Positions 23,847 through 36,590 of a DNA stretch of 64,000 nt are shown piece after piece. The position numbers and the translations under genes were made by a program. Positions within the stretch are counted from its first letter, which is position 1, and every line of letters starts with the position of its first letter. The notes under the pieces are model-generated. The model did not search any database and was not told the origin of the DNA. It saw nothing but the letters and a program-made list of their open reading frames with translations. The stretch is taken from positions 1,975,502,576 to 1,975,566,575 of the forward strand of contig OY728136.1 in the NCBI GenBank assembly GCA_963277665.1. The letters are read 5' to 3'. The stretch comes from Viscum album. Lineage: Eukaryota; Streptophyta; Magnoliopsida; Santalales; Viscaceae.

Positions 23847-25075
23847 TTATAAATTACTTCTACATTGGGTTTTTCAATGTAAAATACTATATGAGTTCAT
23901 ATTTTATACAAGGTTTATCAAACTTTTTGATTGATGTGTAAACATATACTATCGGTGCTTCCTTCATATTGTCAAAAGCGATATCACTCTATATGAGTAA
24001 TGTTATCTGCATGTTTTATTAATTTAATATAATATTTGTACTGCATTATTTTATTCTTGTGTTCTTATTTTTGAAACATCACATCTAATGATATGATTCT
24101 ATAAGTACTTTTACACCTCCTAATACTTTTACAATGATTTGTTTCCAAATAAATTAATGTGGACCAATCATCCAGGTTATTTTCATTCATCCATAAAAAA
24201 TTTCCAATTTCACTCATTCAAAACAGTATTATATTGATTATGAATTATACAAGCTATTCTATTATAATCATAAAAAAATATTATGTACATCCCATGACTT
24301 TTCATAGGAGACTTCATGGGACCATATAAATCTGTGTGAATCAGATCATGAATATTTAAGGATCTATTCATTAATGACAGATAGAGATTTCTTAATAATT
24401 TCCTTATAACGTAGGAGTAAAATTCTATATATCAATATATTTTTATATTATAAATGATATTTTCAACTTTATTTTATAAGTAAATATTTTATACGTTGTA
24501 GGATGATATGTCTGAGACTTTATTGGAAGAGTTTATTTTCGTCATCCACCGTATTGGAACAAGTGTTTTTTCATTAAAATCTACTTTATAAATATTTAAA
24601 TGTATTCCCCATCCATTTAATAAATATTATATAGTTCATCCATTGATATATCATCCCTTATGATGATACATGACCTCTTTTCAATAGTAATAATGATTAC
24701 TTACATTATGGAGATTATGTTAAATCATTTCCACCTAAAAATAGTTTTATTATTATGTTCATATCTATCTAGTCATATAATTCATAGTATATTAATATTT
24801 TATGCTCTATAATTAGTAAATCAATCCAGTCCCTTGAAATGACTATTTTCATTATTCAAGATACATATATTACAATTCGTGTGGGATAAAAAACCATTGA
24901 TAAGTATTAGGGTTCCACTATTATTCAATCCACTAAGTGAATACTCTCTTAAGAAATTAAACTCATTATTATACTTCTCTATCAAAGATAAAACCAATAA
25001 ATATGAGGCATAAGGTGGTCCGCACACATTTCCTTTATTATATATTGTAACATGATCATATTCTAATTGAAATAG
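23847..25075. other. AT-rich DNA between elements D and B, containing a copia relic
   Basis: The only recognisable content is the minus-strand Ty1/copia integrase fragment at about 24180-24400. A short minus-strand open frame at 24821-25027 is not recognised and is probably chance. Confidence 0.5.
24180..24400 (-). pseudogene. Ty1/copia integrase fragment (relic)
   Basis: One frame on the minus strand reads LNIHDLIHTDLYGPMKSPMK (HTDLYGPM at 24315-24338) and then, still in frame, MYIIFFYDYNRIA (DYNR at 24258-24269). Copia integrases have L-V-H-T-D-L-C-G-P-M followed about 20 residues later by Y-F-L-T-F-I-D-D-Y-S-R. The spacing here is one residue shorter. The first catalytic Asp (in HTD) is kept. 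Sequence downstream toward lower coordinates has many stops. No LTR, RT or RNase H belonging to it was found, so it is a fragment. Confidence 0.6.
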
Positions 25076-27692
25076 TATAACAACCGTGCTATTTATTACA
25101 CAATTAAATATGATTTATTACATAAAGCTGCACATAAGATGACTTTGAGGATTTAAAGTCCTAGAGACTTCAGAAATTAGGGACATTACATGACAACTTA
25201 TGATATAAAAATAAACCATCTTTATTGAAAAATTCCTTTACAAGACAACAATATTCGCTCGTACCTAGCATTTCATGGGATAACCAGAGAATGTACACAT
25301 GAAAAGGATTATCTATAAACCCTTTTAAGGGTGTAAAAAATTTATAACATGAATAATACAATACATGGTAAAAAATAGGCCTATCAATGGATCATAATAG
25401 AAAAATGGAAACAAATGCATGGTATAGCATGGTTATCATAACATTGAAACGTGCCAACAACATTTAGCATGATATTACCATGATAAAAGGCTCAATGCAC
25501 ATGGATTATGTGTAAACCCTCAATTAACCTGAATTATCTTGAGTAAAACCTCATTTTTCTTGACGTATCATGATACTAATTTTACCTTATCTATTGGAGC
25601 ACTATCAGGGCACACCTTTCTTAATCATTTCATTATATACATAAGTGTATCACACAGATCATACAACATGGATTCATTAAACATAATGATTTATTACATG
25701 ATAAAGGAATTTGGAATTTATACATGAAACTATATAATCAATATGTACGTTTTCAATAAGGTGAATATCGTTGATAGAAAAATGGGCATGGTAATCACTG
25801 TACAATGACTTTGTCTTCAAAAATAGCTATGTGATTTCAGCAACATAACGATGTGACATAAGAATTCATTAAAATAGTTAATAAGAGTGAAATGATTATA
25901 TCATCATATATACATGAAATGGATTGTAAGTGGGTCATATAGACACATTTCAAAACATATGTAATGGATTTTACATGCGTAATATAAAATAATTTCTTGA
26001 ATGTAAATTAGAAGAGAGAAATTCCTAACGAAATATTGGCATGGTAACAGCTGTGTGTGGGAGGAATTAGTGTGAGATAATGAGGTCAAAAATCAATAAA
26101 ACATAATTGTGGAAGTATTGTTATGGTGTGAAATAATACACCATCATTTTTAACTGAAAACAAAAGGGTATAACAATATAAAGAAATTTTTTAAAAAAAG
26201 AAAGGAAGAAATGCCTTACTTTGAAGTGTGATCCCAAAGGATTGGGAGGGGTTGGAGAGAAGCTTATTGAGATATTAGGGAAGGTTAAGAGGGTTTTAGA
26301 GATACAAGGGTTGATTATGGATGTGATACAAGTGTTTTGAGTGAAGTTAAGTGGCATCTTGAGTGGGCTTATAAATGAAATGGGAGGTAATTATTTATTA
26401 TATTGGTCTTGGACACCACATATTAAACAAATCAACACCACAACCAACACATGGTTTTTTCCAAATGGTAGTGAAAAAATTATTTTATATGGAAAATAGA
26501 AAATTTTATCAAAATATTAGGCCTGATTATGTGGAGGTGAGTTACAGTCTCAAGGAAATCATTTTAAAAGATGAAATGTTTTATTAGTCTTTGATGGTCC
26601 TCTAAAGATTTGTAAAATAAATAAAAAAAACCTAAAATAAAATTATTATAAATTTATTACATATATTGTCCGAACATCACAATTATAGTATTTTATAACA
26701 TCTATATTATGTCATTACGATGTCATCAAACAAATTATATATTTAAACGGTATTTAATTTGTACTAAAAAAATCGATTGTCTTCGAAAATTATGAAAAAT
26801 TCACTGTTGAATAAATTCGACATCCTAAATCCCAAAATAATATTCATATTACCTAAATAATATTCCAAATATTTGAATTTTCAATTTTAATAGATAATGT
26901 GACATTTATAAAAAATTTAAGGATTTTGACAAAAACGACATCCAAACCTTAATAAAAACTACATTTGTATTCATAAAAACTATATGATCATTTATATTTA
27001 ATAAAAATATATTTATTAAAAATATTTTATTAAAATATTATTTAATTAATATATCCATTAATTCATCAAAATATAATTCCTAATTGAATATTAATTAAAA
27101 ATGTTATTTCTTCTTTAAAAACTATTTACAAAGTAATAACAATAATATGAATGTATATTAATTATTCTATGAAAACTAATGCAAATAATTATATTGATTG
27201 GGTATTGTTACATATCCCCTTATAACTCCAACATTATACCTAAGGGCAATGTGTGAGATATTTAAAGACTCGTAGGGTGGTTCAGATAACATCGCTCGGG
27301 TGGTAATATATATTAACATCCACCTCTCCCATAGACTGTTCTGTTCAATCTTAATTTGTTGAAGCTCATCTTGGTATTGGTCAAGAGTAAAGACCAATGA
27401 TGCCACATCCTTTTCATGCTCTGAAAAATGGGTTTGAATAGAGAAATTTTACTGGATGAGGCCATCACTTCCTTTTTAGATTAAATTGGATTTGATAAAC
27501 CCCTATATTTATACTAATCATGTGATCACTGTACAACGTCTATATTCGCAATAGTAACAATTCATAACAGTATTTTAATATCCAAAATCATAATACCAAG
27601 GAAGTGAACATATTTTATATAACCATTTTACATAATAAAACATTTTATTAGATCCATAGTAATTTTTATTAATAAATGTTTGGGTCATTACA
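25076..27692 (-). repeat. 3' LTR of element B
   Basis: On the minus strand it starts TGTAATGACCC at 27692 and ends GTTGTTATA at 25076. It aligns with the 5' LTR over its length, for example at the CATACCTAGCATT...GGGATAAC region (25260 and 32910), the ATCATACAA region (25650 and 33310) and the GATCCCAAAGG...TTGGGAGGGG region (26230 and 33875). Identity is about 70-75% by eye. Confidence 0.88.
26368..26375 (-). promoter_or_regulatory. TATA-box candidate in the 3' LTR of element B
   Basis: TTTATAAG on the minus strand stands at the same LTR position as CTATATAATC at 34012-34021 in the other LTR, followed by C-rich sequence. Conserved position supports a promoter TATA box, but no transcript start is known. 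Confidence 0.35.
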
Positions 27693-27714
27693 ATCTTCTC
27701 CCCAAAAGAAATTT
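27693..27714 (-). promoter_or_regulatory. Polypurine tract of element B
   Basis: On the minus strand a TTTCTTTTGGGGAGAAGAT stretch directly precedes the LTR start TGTAATGACC, in the usual chromovirus form (TTTTGGGGGGAAGAT then TGTAA). Confidence 0.8.
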
Positions 27715-27740
27715 CACTCTCAAAATTTCCTTTTCCCACA

Positions 27741-27990
27741 CTAAAACAGATGAGGGTATGTATTCATCATCATGTCCTTTGATTCCCACATTGCTTCAAA
27801 CTTATGGTTTTTCCACAACACCTTGATGATGGGAATTGTATTATTTCATAGTACTTTTTCTCTATGATCTATGATCTTCGTCGGCATCTCTTCATAAGAG
27901 AAGTCATTCTACAATGGAACCACCTCAGGATTGATTACTTGTGATGGGTTAGGTATGTACATCCTCAGTAGTGATACAGAGAATAAATCA
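27741..27990 (-). pseudogene. Integrase C-terminal chromodomain tail of element B
   Basis: The minus strand reads VHDLFSVSLLRMYIPNPSQV just upstream, then NTIPIIKVLWKNHKFEAMWE and MMMNTYPHLF ending at a TAG (27741-27743). This matches the chromovirus pattern IPLVKVLWRNH..EEATWE...YP.LF. It is the natural end of pol, about 45 bp before the LTR. The Glu-Glu-Ala-Thr-Trp block has lost residues. Confidence 0.85.
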
Positions 27991-28860
27991 TGTACTTTAA
28001 AAATGTTTGGTGGGAGTGGTATTCGATATGTCACATCTCCAATGTGATCAAGGATCTCAAAATGGCCGATTTATATTAGACTAAGCATTCCTTTCATTCC
28101 TAATCTCATAAATATATTCCACGATTATATGTGGAAGAATACCATGTATCCAACAGAAAACTCTAGGTCTCATCTATGATTATCATCATAGATCTTTTTT
28201 CGACTCTATGCAGCTTTAATGTGTTGTTGGACAGTATAAACCTTCTCCACCATTTCATCGACCAATTCTGGATCAATGAGTTTTCTCTCCCCAACTTCAT
28301 CCCAATATGTCGGTGTCTTACACTTATTCTCATAAATGGATTTATAAGGAGCCATTTGGATACATGAGTGGATACTTTTATTGTAAGCTAACTCAACCAG
28401 AATAAATTGTTGATCCCATCCTAATTTAAAGTCTATTGAGCATTCTCTCAACATATCCTCATGTTATTAGATAGTCTACACAGATTGGACAGCAGATTGA
28501 GGATGATAACCCATACTAATTTTTATCATAGAATTTTGAGAATCTTGAAGACTCTTACAGAACATAGTGGTGAATCCTGGATCTCAATTGGATACAATAA
28601 ATGGTGTTACTCCATGTAGCTTTACCAATTCTCTGATATATATCTATTCTAGTTGATTCAATGAGAAATACTAAGAAATTTCAATAATGTGTGCAGTTTT
28701 TAAAGATGATCCACAACAACAATGATAGAATTGTTTCCTTTAGATGTCTTCGGAAGACTAGTGACAATGTTAATGGTGATGTTCTCCCATTTCCAGGATG
28801 TTGTGGGTAATGGTTGCATCATCCTCTAAGACATCTACATCTCATTGTTCACATGGAAAC
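27991..28860 (-). pseudogene. Integrase region of element B (broken)
   Basis: The minus strand reads YIRELVKLHGVTPFIVSN, a stop, DPGFTTMFCKSLQ, then GYHPQSAVQS, and from 28454 an open piece of 82 codons beginning MLRECSIDFKLGWDQQFILV and including IQMAPYKSIYENKCKTP and WDEVGERKL. These are the standard gypsy integrase core and C-terminal blocks. The second catalytic Asp has become Asn (VSDRD to VSN-stop-D; the stop is CGA to TGA), and the catalytic Glu of SER is lost. Further down are DLEFSVGYMVFF and IGHFEILDHIGDVTYRIPLPP. Confidence 0.92.
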
Positions 28861-29289
28861 ATACCAATCACTTTTCTGTATACTCAATGATCTACATCTT
28901 CATGTTATCACCCCAAAAATTATCTCAGAGATCTCAATACACATTGTGTTTACTAGGTTAATAGAGAAATTCAAACTATGTGCATCATCCAAATGTCCAT
29001 TCTTTAACTCTGTATTTGATGTAACACATAGTATTGACCAAAATCTCTAAATTCATTAGTCATTAACATTGAACTCTGAGTATTTCCCCTTTTTGATAGA
29101 TTCCACTTTATTCTGAATTCCTACATAATTATTTTGATCATCCTTTAACCTTTACAAAAGAGACTATTGAGAAATCATTTGAGAAATGATTGACGATGTT
29201 ACCTTTTTTCTGATTTCCATGTTCATCTTCATCAAATATTAGAAAATTGGATCCTTTTAGATTATCATCAATGATATAATCGCTAGAAT

Positions 29290-29430
29290 CTTTCTACATA
29301 GAGCATCCACCACCTTGTTCACTTTCCCAGGGATGTAATGGGTTGATCAGTCATAGTATTTGATCAGATATAACTATCTTTCTTGGTACATATTCAACTC
29401 TTTTTGTGTGAATTTATACTTGTGGTTTTT
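29290..29430 (-). pseudogene. RNase H C-terminal part of element B
   Basis: The minus strand reads IYTDQKNHKYKFTQKELNMY and HYIPGKVNKVVDALCRK, matching YTDHKSLKYIFTQKELNMRQ and YHPGKANVVADALSRK. The catalytic Asp of YTD is kept. The N-terminal half, between here and the polymerase (29430-29880), is too decayed to read confidently. Confidence 0.85.
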
Positions 29431-29879
29431 TTGATCCGTATATATTTCACACTACTCCCCAAAGTGGTAATTCCACCAAATATTCAATTTGAAGATTACT
29501 AAATCCAACTCTAGATCATGTGTGGTATATTATTTATCAAGAACATTAAATTTCTTGGAATCATATTAAAAGACATTGTAATTTTGAATCTACACACAGC
29601 CCACTACCTTCTTCAAAGCGTCACTAAATACCAGAAATGTTATCCACCTGACGGTAGTGTGAGAATAGGCGCAGTGATAGGCCTTTCTTTAACTCCTTGA
29701 ATATCTCTTCACATTCATCACTTCATGAAAAAATTACTCCATTTTGAGTTATCTTTATAACAGAAGTTGAAAATTGTAAGTGTTTTCTAAAAAATTAACT
29801 GTAATATCCAGCTGACCCCATGAAGCTACAAATATATAATACTGATTTTGTCCTCAACCATATATCTATTGCAACTATA

Positions 29880-30412
29880 TTGGAGTGATACACATATATC
29901 CCATTGGTTGTCATGATATTACCCAATAATGAGACATATTTTAACCATAACACACCCTTGTTTTACTTTTTGTAGATATTATCCAGTCACAAGGTCTCTA
30001 GTACAATGACCAGATTCATCTCATGATTTTTCATAGTCATTGATTATATTAAAATATCATCTATAAAGACTACCAAATTATTTTGAGGAAATCTATAAAT
30101 ACCCTATTAATCAAGTCCATGATTATTTCAAGAGAAATATTTTGTCTGAAAGGAATTACCATGAATTCCTAATGCCCATATCTAGTACGAAGAGCAGTCT
30201 TGGGGATATCATCCTCCTTCACCCAAATTTGATAATATCCCGACCACAAATCAACATTGGAGAAGTATTGTGATCCGCATAGTTGATAGAAAATTCATCA
30301 ATTCATGGAAGAGGATACTTCTTTATTATCATGATTTTTTTGAACTAAGGATAATCAGTACAAAGGCACATTGACCCATCCTTCTTCTTGACTAAGTGTA
30401 CTGGTGCACCCC
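29880..30412 (-). pseudogene. Reverse transcriptase region of element B (broken)
   Basis: The minus strand reads [26 protein letters not shown], a stop, IDEFS, then MDLINRVFIDFL and the active site VVFIDDIL, its F-I-D-D at 30056-30067. All are conserved gypsy RT blocks in the right order with frame changes between them. Both catalytic Asp residues are intact although the reading frame is not. Confidence 0.9.
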
Positions 30413-30839
30413 ATTGTGATGCTCTTGGGCATATAAACCCTTTATCTACATTATATTATTGTTGTTTCTTTATCTCCTAATCCTAAAAAATATCCATTAT
30501 ATACAGATTCTTGTATATTTGAAATTCCATAGGTATAAGATCAATTAAGAATTCAACATCTCTTCTAGGAGGAAGACCATGAATTTCCTTGGGAAACACT
30601 TCAGTAAATTCTATCACAATTATATTTTCTTCAAGGATGTTTTATTCTATATACTCAATCATCATAATATTATACGCATGATCATAGGGCAGTAATATCC
30701 ATTCTTGAGATGACCATGCTAAAGAATATTCATCTTCGTCCTTAAACTCGTACAGAATCGTGGTTCGATTCACCATAAGAAGAGTGATTTACCTCTAATG
30801 ACAATATATATCGGCTCTATATATGGAAAGCTAATCCAT

Positions 30840-31090
30840 GACATTAAATGCATCAAATTACACCAGAGTGAGTTTGATTAGGATCTTAGAGGTTTTCAAT
30901 CCTCAAATTATGATAGTAACAGAGTTATATTCCTTAGAAGCAATGATTTCCCCATTTTCTATTCTCACTGACATCTATACTTCCATGATTTTTGGTGGTG
31001 TTGGGATTGTTATACTAACCTTATGGGATATAAAAGATTTCATATAACTAGAATCAAAATTTATTTTCCCTATTCATGAATGAATAACTA
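30840..31090 (-). pseudogene. Protease region of element B (broken)
   Basis: The minus strand reads INFDSSYMKSFISHKV, with the active-site triplet D-S-S at 31047-31055, where the family has D-[ST]-G (VLFDSGATHSFIS). The Gly-to-Ser change (GGT to AGT) would abolish activity. The neighbouring gag zinc knuckle lies upstream on the same strand, as expected. Confidence 0.75.
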
Positions 31091-31299
31091 TCATATAAAT
31101 CACCACTTAATTTTCAGGGCTCATTTCTGAGGTAGAGATGGAAAAAGTTCTCCCTTAATGCCTTGGAGGTGGTTGGATGCCGCTGAAATGCCTTGTCTTA
31201 GGGAATTGGTTTGAAAACATCCCTATTTATTTTAAGTTGAAGAAATGAATGATGCGTTGAGGGTCAAATAGAGAATTCTTATAAATTATCATAACTTCT

Positions 31300-32690
31300 A
31301 GTTTTTCATGTCTGCAGTTAATGGATTGGTGCCCTTCTCTTCCACACCTAATCAATTTCCTTATTCCCTTTCAGAAATTTCTAGGATGCTTCCTTCTTTA
31401 CCTTTTTCATATGGCGTATTGGGTTTTTCTAGCAGCTTTGTATTAATCCATTAGAATGTCAAAATTAAATTCCACCATATGCTTCTTATACCCATGATAC
31501 CCCTAAGATTAGCTGATCTCAATTTTAACATTGAGGTCTAATCAGAAAATTTCCTCATAACTCTCAAAGTCACAGATTTCTAGGGCTTTCTGTTGTCTAG
31601 GTTTTATCCGACAACATAAGCAGTAAACCTTTCATTCAAGGGTAACAACAATATTGGAGGCATGTTGTAAAATCCTTATGATGTTTTCCTCAAACGCTCT
31701 AATGGATTCGTCTCATTCTTTCATGTTTTAAAGGAAGTCCCTTTCCATATTAAGTCAGAGGGTGCGGGGAAAATATTTGTTGAAAAACATTTTTTGGAAT
31801 GATTCCATTCCAATGCCTCTATAACTTATTTATGCCTCATAATTTTACCAATTTCCACCATTGATAAGCTTCACACTCAATACGATAATAAGTAAGAATA
31901 ACCATCTCTTGTTTAGAACATTGAAGGAGTTAGAAGATCTTTTCAATGGAGTTGATTCTTTGTCTGAGATTGATGTATCAGATGATCAACTAAAAATAAG
32001 AGGCCTTTGTCTCATAAATCTCTCAATTGAGACTTTTTATTTATTAGGGGGATGAATATTCCTCTTGAAACATGGTTATATTCAAAACATTTGTTAACTA
32101 AGAGAGTACTATGACAAAGTTTGTGATTCCCACTCCCATAATATTGGGCATCTCATTAGAATATTCGTCACATTGTTCATCACAATGGTTGTTATCTCTA
32201 GTCCTCCTATTACTAACCATTGGATGAAATAAAAGGAATGTTAAGGGTTCTAGAAAAATGGTAATCCAATGAAAAAAATGGATACCATATAAATTATTAT
32301 TTTTCCATAACATAGAAATTTCTAGGCATCAATCTATGTTATCCATTATCTACGTCCCAACATATATTCTTAAGGGGAATTGTTTCCATACAAATGGTTC
32401 ATAATAATATCATGAATTTACTAAAGGGTATCCCCTTTGATTATTGTAAATAATAGTGCAGTTAGTCATGTTGTCATGCACGGGGTTCCCATTCGAGTCT
32501 AGCTCAAAGCGTTGTTTTCTAGTTTTACCACAAGATACAACGGTGCAAGAGACACCTCTACCCGATCATATCCAAAAATATATTTATTTTCTTGACAAAC
32601 CACTAACTCAATACTCTCATGTATTTGGGGATGTTTTTATTATACCCAGTTTGATCTTTAAGGCCTTCACTAGGGTTTTCTAATCCTAAT
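31300..32690 (-). pseudogene. Gag region of element B (broken)
   Basis: The capsid-like part on the minus strand includes ECEAYQWWKLVKL, MFFNKYFPRTL, MERDFL and SIRAFEENI, matching gypsy gag blocks (A-x-x-WW, F-F-x-K-Y-F-P, M-E-R-E-F). A zinc knuckle near 31314-31350 reads RCGREGHQSINC, keeping C-x4-H-x4-C and missing the first Cys. No start codon can be assigned. Confidence 0.78.
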
Positions 32691-32712
32691 CCCAAAAATA
32701 ACTAAATCCATC

Positions 32713-32723
32713 CTCTGATAGAA
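32713..32723 (-). promoter_or_regulatory. Primer-binding site of element B (initiator-Met tRNA type)
   Basis: On the minus strand TTCTATCAGAG, directly after the LTR end, matches the canonical TGGTATCAGAG at 9 of 11 positions. Confidence 0.8.
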
Positions 32724-32725
32724 AC

Positions 32726-35353
32726 TATAACAACCCTGCTGTTTCTTAAACACATAATCATAATTTATTAAATAAAATTGAACTTATGTCAACTATGATG
32801 ATCGAGAGGTATAGTGTTATTGGGAATTAAAGACATTAACCAACAACATAATACATTAAAATACAACATCATTATTTAAAACCTCCTTTACATGACCACA
32901 ACATTCCCTCATACCTAGCATTGCATGGGATAACTTGGGTACATACATATGAAACAGTTGAGATATAAAACATAGTAAGGTAGTAAATAAAGAATAAAAG
33001 AAGAAAACAATACATGTTAGAAAACAATAATCTCAGTGGATCATAAGAGAAACATGATCATAAAAGCATGGTATATCATGATTATCATAACCTGGAAATG
33101 TGGCAACAACATTTAACATGATATTAGCACGAGCCAAGACTCTTTGCGCATGGATCATGACTAAACCATTATTAAACTTGAATTATAAATATTAAACCCT
33201 CATTGAACAAGAATTATCATGATACTAATCATTACCCAATGCATTGGAGTGCAATAAGGGTGCACCCTTCTTAATCATTTCATTTCATGGATTAGTGTGT
33301 CACATAGATCATACAAAATGTATTCATTAAACATCATAGTTGTTACACGACAATGGAAATATTAATCAATAAATGAAACTCTATAATAAATATGTAAATG
33401 TGAATGAATTTTAATTACCATGATAGGGAAATGGGAATGGTATTCACTACACAATGAATTTGGCTTGAAAATCACGGTGCAATTTTGGTTGCATAACGGC
33501 ATGACATAGGAAATAAAAAAATGGTTGATGGGAGTAAAATGGGTATCTCATCATATTAGTATGAAATTGATAATAAAGTGTCATATTGATACGTTTACAT
33601 ACATATGTAGTGGAATTTTGAATTGTAATATCAAAAATTTAATGAATGTAAATGAGAAAAGAGGAATTCTTTACAGAATTTTGGCATGGTAAAAATTATG
33701 TATGGGAGGAATTAATGAGAGATAAAGAGTTATATTATCATTAAAAAATAATTAAGGATGTATGGGTAAGGTGATAAATCATAACATAACATTTATATTT
33801 GTAAAAAATGATATAAATATATATATAAATTTTAACCAAAAAGAGGGAGGAAGAAATCCCTTACTAGGAAGTGTGATCCCAAAGGCTTGGGAGGGGATTG
33901 AGAGAGGTTTATTGGGATCATAGGGCACCTTGGGTGGATTTTTTAGAGATTAGGACATGGTAGGGACGTGATAATAGTGTTTTGAGTAATGAGAAGTGGG
34001 ATCTCTGGTTGGATTATATAGGAAAATAGAGAGAATTCTTTATTATTTATGTTTTAGACCCCACACATTAATCCAATCAAAACAACAAACAAACCCTTGG
34101 TTTTTTCCCATGGTTTTTTCAAAAGGCAATTGGAAAACGTTGTTTTATATGGTAAATGTATGAAAATATTAAAATATTATTCATTCTTATGTGGTGTTGA
34201 GTCACACTCTCATGGAAATGATTTTTATAGTTAAAATATTTTCTATTTCTTGGAGGGTCCACTAATGCTTTGTTAAATAAATCAAACAGACCTAAAATAA
34301 CATTATTTTAAAGATAATACATATATTTTTATAAAAACATATTATAATTATTTTATTACATCACTATTGGGTCATTATGTTGTCATAAAACACATTATAT
34401 ATTTAAACAATATTTAATTTTTACCCAAATATTCGATTTGTCTAAGAAAATAATGAAAAATTTAGCATTGGATAATTTCGACATCCTGAATCTAAAAATA
34501 ATTATCATTTTATCAAAAATATTTTTCTAAATATTTAAATATTTAATTTAAAATAAAAACAGACATTTATCGAAAATTTATGTGTTTTAAAAAAATGGCA
34601 TTCAAACCATAATAAAAATTACAACTATATTCATAAAAATTATATGATCATTTATATTTAATATTATTCGATTTAGTATTAGTATTTTATTAAACTATTA
34701 TTTAATAAAAACATCAATTATCTCATCAAAATATATTTCTTGATTGAATATTATCTAAAAAACTATTTCTTCTTTACAAACAATTTACAAAGTAACAATA
34801 ATAAAATTAATGTATATTATTTATTCCATAAACAAATGATGGACATAATAATAGTGCTAGGGTATTGCTATATATTCCATTATAAAACCCACATAATATC
34901 TAAAGGTATGTTGTCTGATGGAGATAGACTCTTGTGAGGGCTTAGATAACATCACTCGGGTGGTAATCTATATTAACTTCTACTTCCCTCATAGGAGGTT
35001 ACCATCAATCATTACGTAGTGAAGATCATCATGGTTTTGGTCAAGAGAAAATCCTAGTGATTCCACCTATATTCTGAGCTCCAAAAAATGGGCTTCATAT
35101 GCTGCAATTCTACTGAATGATCTCATCACTTCTTTTGTCTTCATAAATTGGTTTTGTTAACGCCCATTATTTTTATTATTCATGTGATCAGAGTTCAACA
35201 ACTATATTATCAATGGTAAAAATTCTTAATGGCATTTTAAAATACAAAAACCGAAAACCATGGAAGTTCATTTGTTTTATATAAAATTTCACATAATAAT
35301 ACATTTAATTAGATCAATAGGAATTTTCATTAATAAAAGTCTGGGTTGTTACA
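32726..35353 (-). repeat. 5' LTR of element B
   Basis: On the minus strand it starts TGTAACAACCC at 35353 and ends GGGTTGTTATA at 32726. Both ends match those of the 3' LTR, and lengths differ by only 11 bp. Confidence 0.88.
34012..34021 (-). promoter_or_regulatory. TATA-box candidate in the 5' LTR of element B
   Basis: CTATATAATC on the minus strand, at the position corresponding to the TTTATAAG of the other LTR. If real it would have driven transcription toward lower coordinates into gag. Confidence 0.35.
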
Positions 35354-36590
35354 AATTGATAGATGTTATTTGTGGAGGAAGATATATTTATTGTTCAACC
35401 ACATTTATCAATTATCATCCATTATGGGACATTGAATTCTATATTTCCTACAATTTATCTGCTAATGATATTTTATAGTTATAACAATTACCATAATTTA
35501 ATTTTTTTTCATGTCAAAGGATATGTTCTTATCCTTTATTTTTGAATATATAGGGATTCTCTCTAAAAAATATTTATAATTACAAACATAATGTCATTTT
35601 ATATCCCACACAAAAATACAATTGACATTTCATTAAAGGAAAATCATTCCATCACTTCCACAAAACATATTTCTCGAATTCTAGTGGTTTCATTACTCTT
35701 CAGGTATCCTTAGTGTTTGAGGTTTTTAATAAGCATTATATTTTACATTATTACATCTGCTAACATCCCCCGTTTTGGATGTCTCAAATTTATTTTTGAG
35801 AATAATTGTGCTAATAGTTCTAGGTTTATGTTCTTTTAAGAACTTCTTAGATAGACCCATATATCCTCCCAGTATTTTTATTAACTTCTTGACCGAGAAC
35901 ATCTTAAATTTTATCTTTTTCTTATCTGCATTCATTTTTGCTACATCATCACGATTCGTACTTAATGTCACCACCTCGTCTAAAATAAATTCATTAGTAT
36001 TTTTTCTTTATTTGATTAGAGAAATTATATCCACATTAATTTTAGATTTCTATATAAATTAATTTATGGAATCAATAAAAATTTCGTAGGTATCTTGAGA
36101 AATAAAAAACCCTTACATCTCATTATCTAACTATATAATTCTATATTAATATTGATAAACATATACTATTGATTATTTTAGAAAACATCTAATCCTTGAG
36201 TATTTTTTTCTTGAATTTGATACACATTAAGGCTTCATTAATGTTAATCTCTATAGTTAAAAATTCTTTTTGAATGATATTCTTTACCTATTTAGACATG
36301 ATTTCATTAGTCATTTTCATTATATAATCTTTGATAGATAAAATAAACTCAATTTTTATACCCATAGTGGAAAATATTTATTATTATATTTTCCAAAACA
36401 AACATTCTACAAAGTATCTTTTTAGTTAAACTCAATCATTTTTTGATCAATAATTGGTGAAAACTACATTTTTGTGATGATTCTAAATAAAAATTAGCTC
36501 TACAATGATTATACTAGTGGAGTCAAACTAAAATATTCCATACCTCATGATTGTATAAATTATTTAACAGAAGTTTAAATTAATATTTAT
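35354..36590. other. AT-rich DNA, possible continuation of a copia relic
   Basis: A minus-strand open frame of 82 codons (35726-35974) is Lys-rich and not recognised. By position it could derive from the copia element whose pre-integrase region lies just beyond, but no motif confirms this. Confidence 0.4.

Larger units (their letters stand above)
25076..35353 (-). mobile_element. Element B: dead Ty3/gypsy chromovirus, full length, minus strand
   Basis: The element has paired LTRs of 2617 bp (25076-27692, the 3' LTR) and 2628 bp (32726-35353, the 5' LTR), with a primer site at 32713-32723, a polypurine tract at 27693-27714 and gag-protease-RT-RNase H-integrase-chromodomain remnants between them, all on the minus strand. 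Total length is 10278 bp. Flanking pentamers are AATAG on the left and AATTG on the right, a plausible 4-of-5 target-site duplication. Coding DNA is more AT-rich than in element A and has more stops, so it is older or more methylated. RNase H preceding integrase and the C-terminal chromodomain tail place it among the chromoviruses. Confidence 0.9.
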
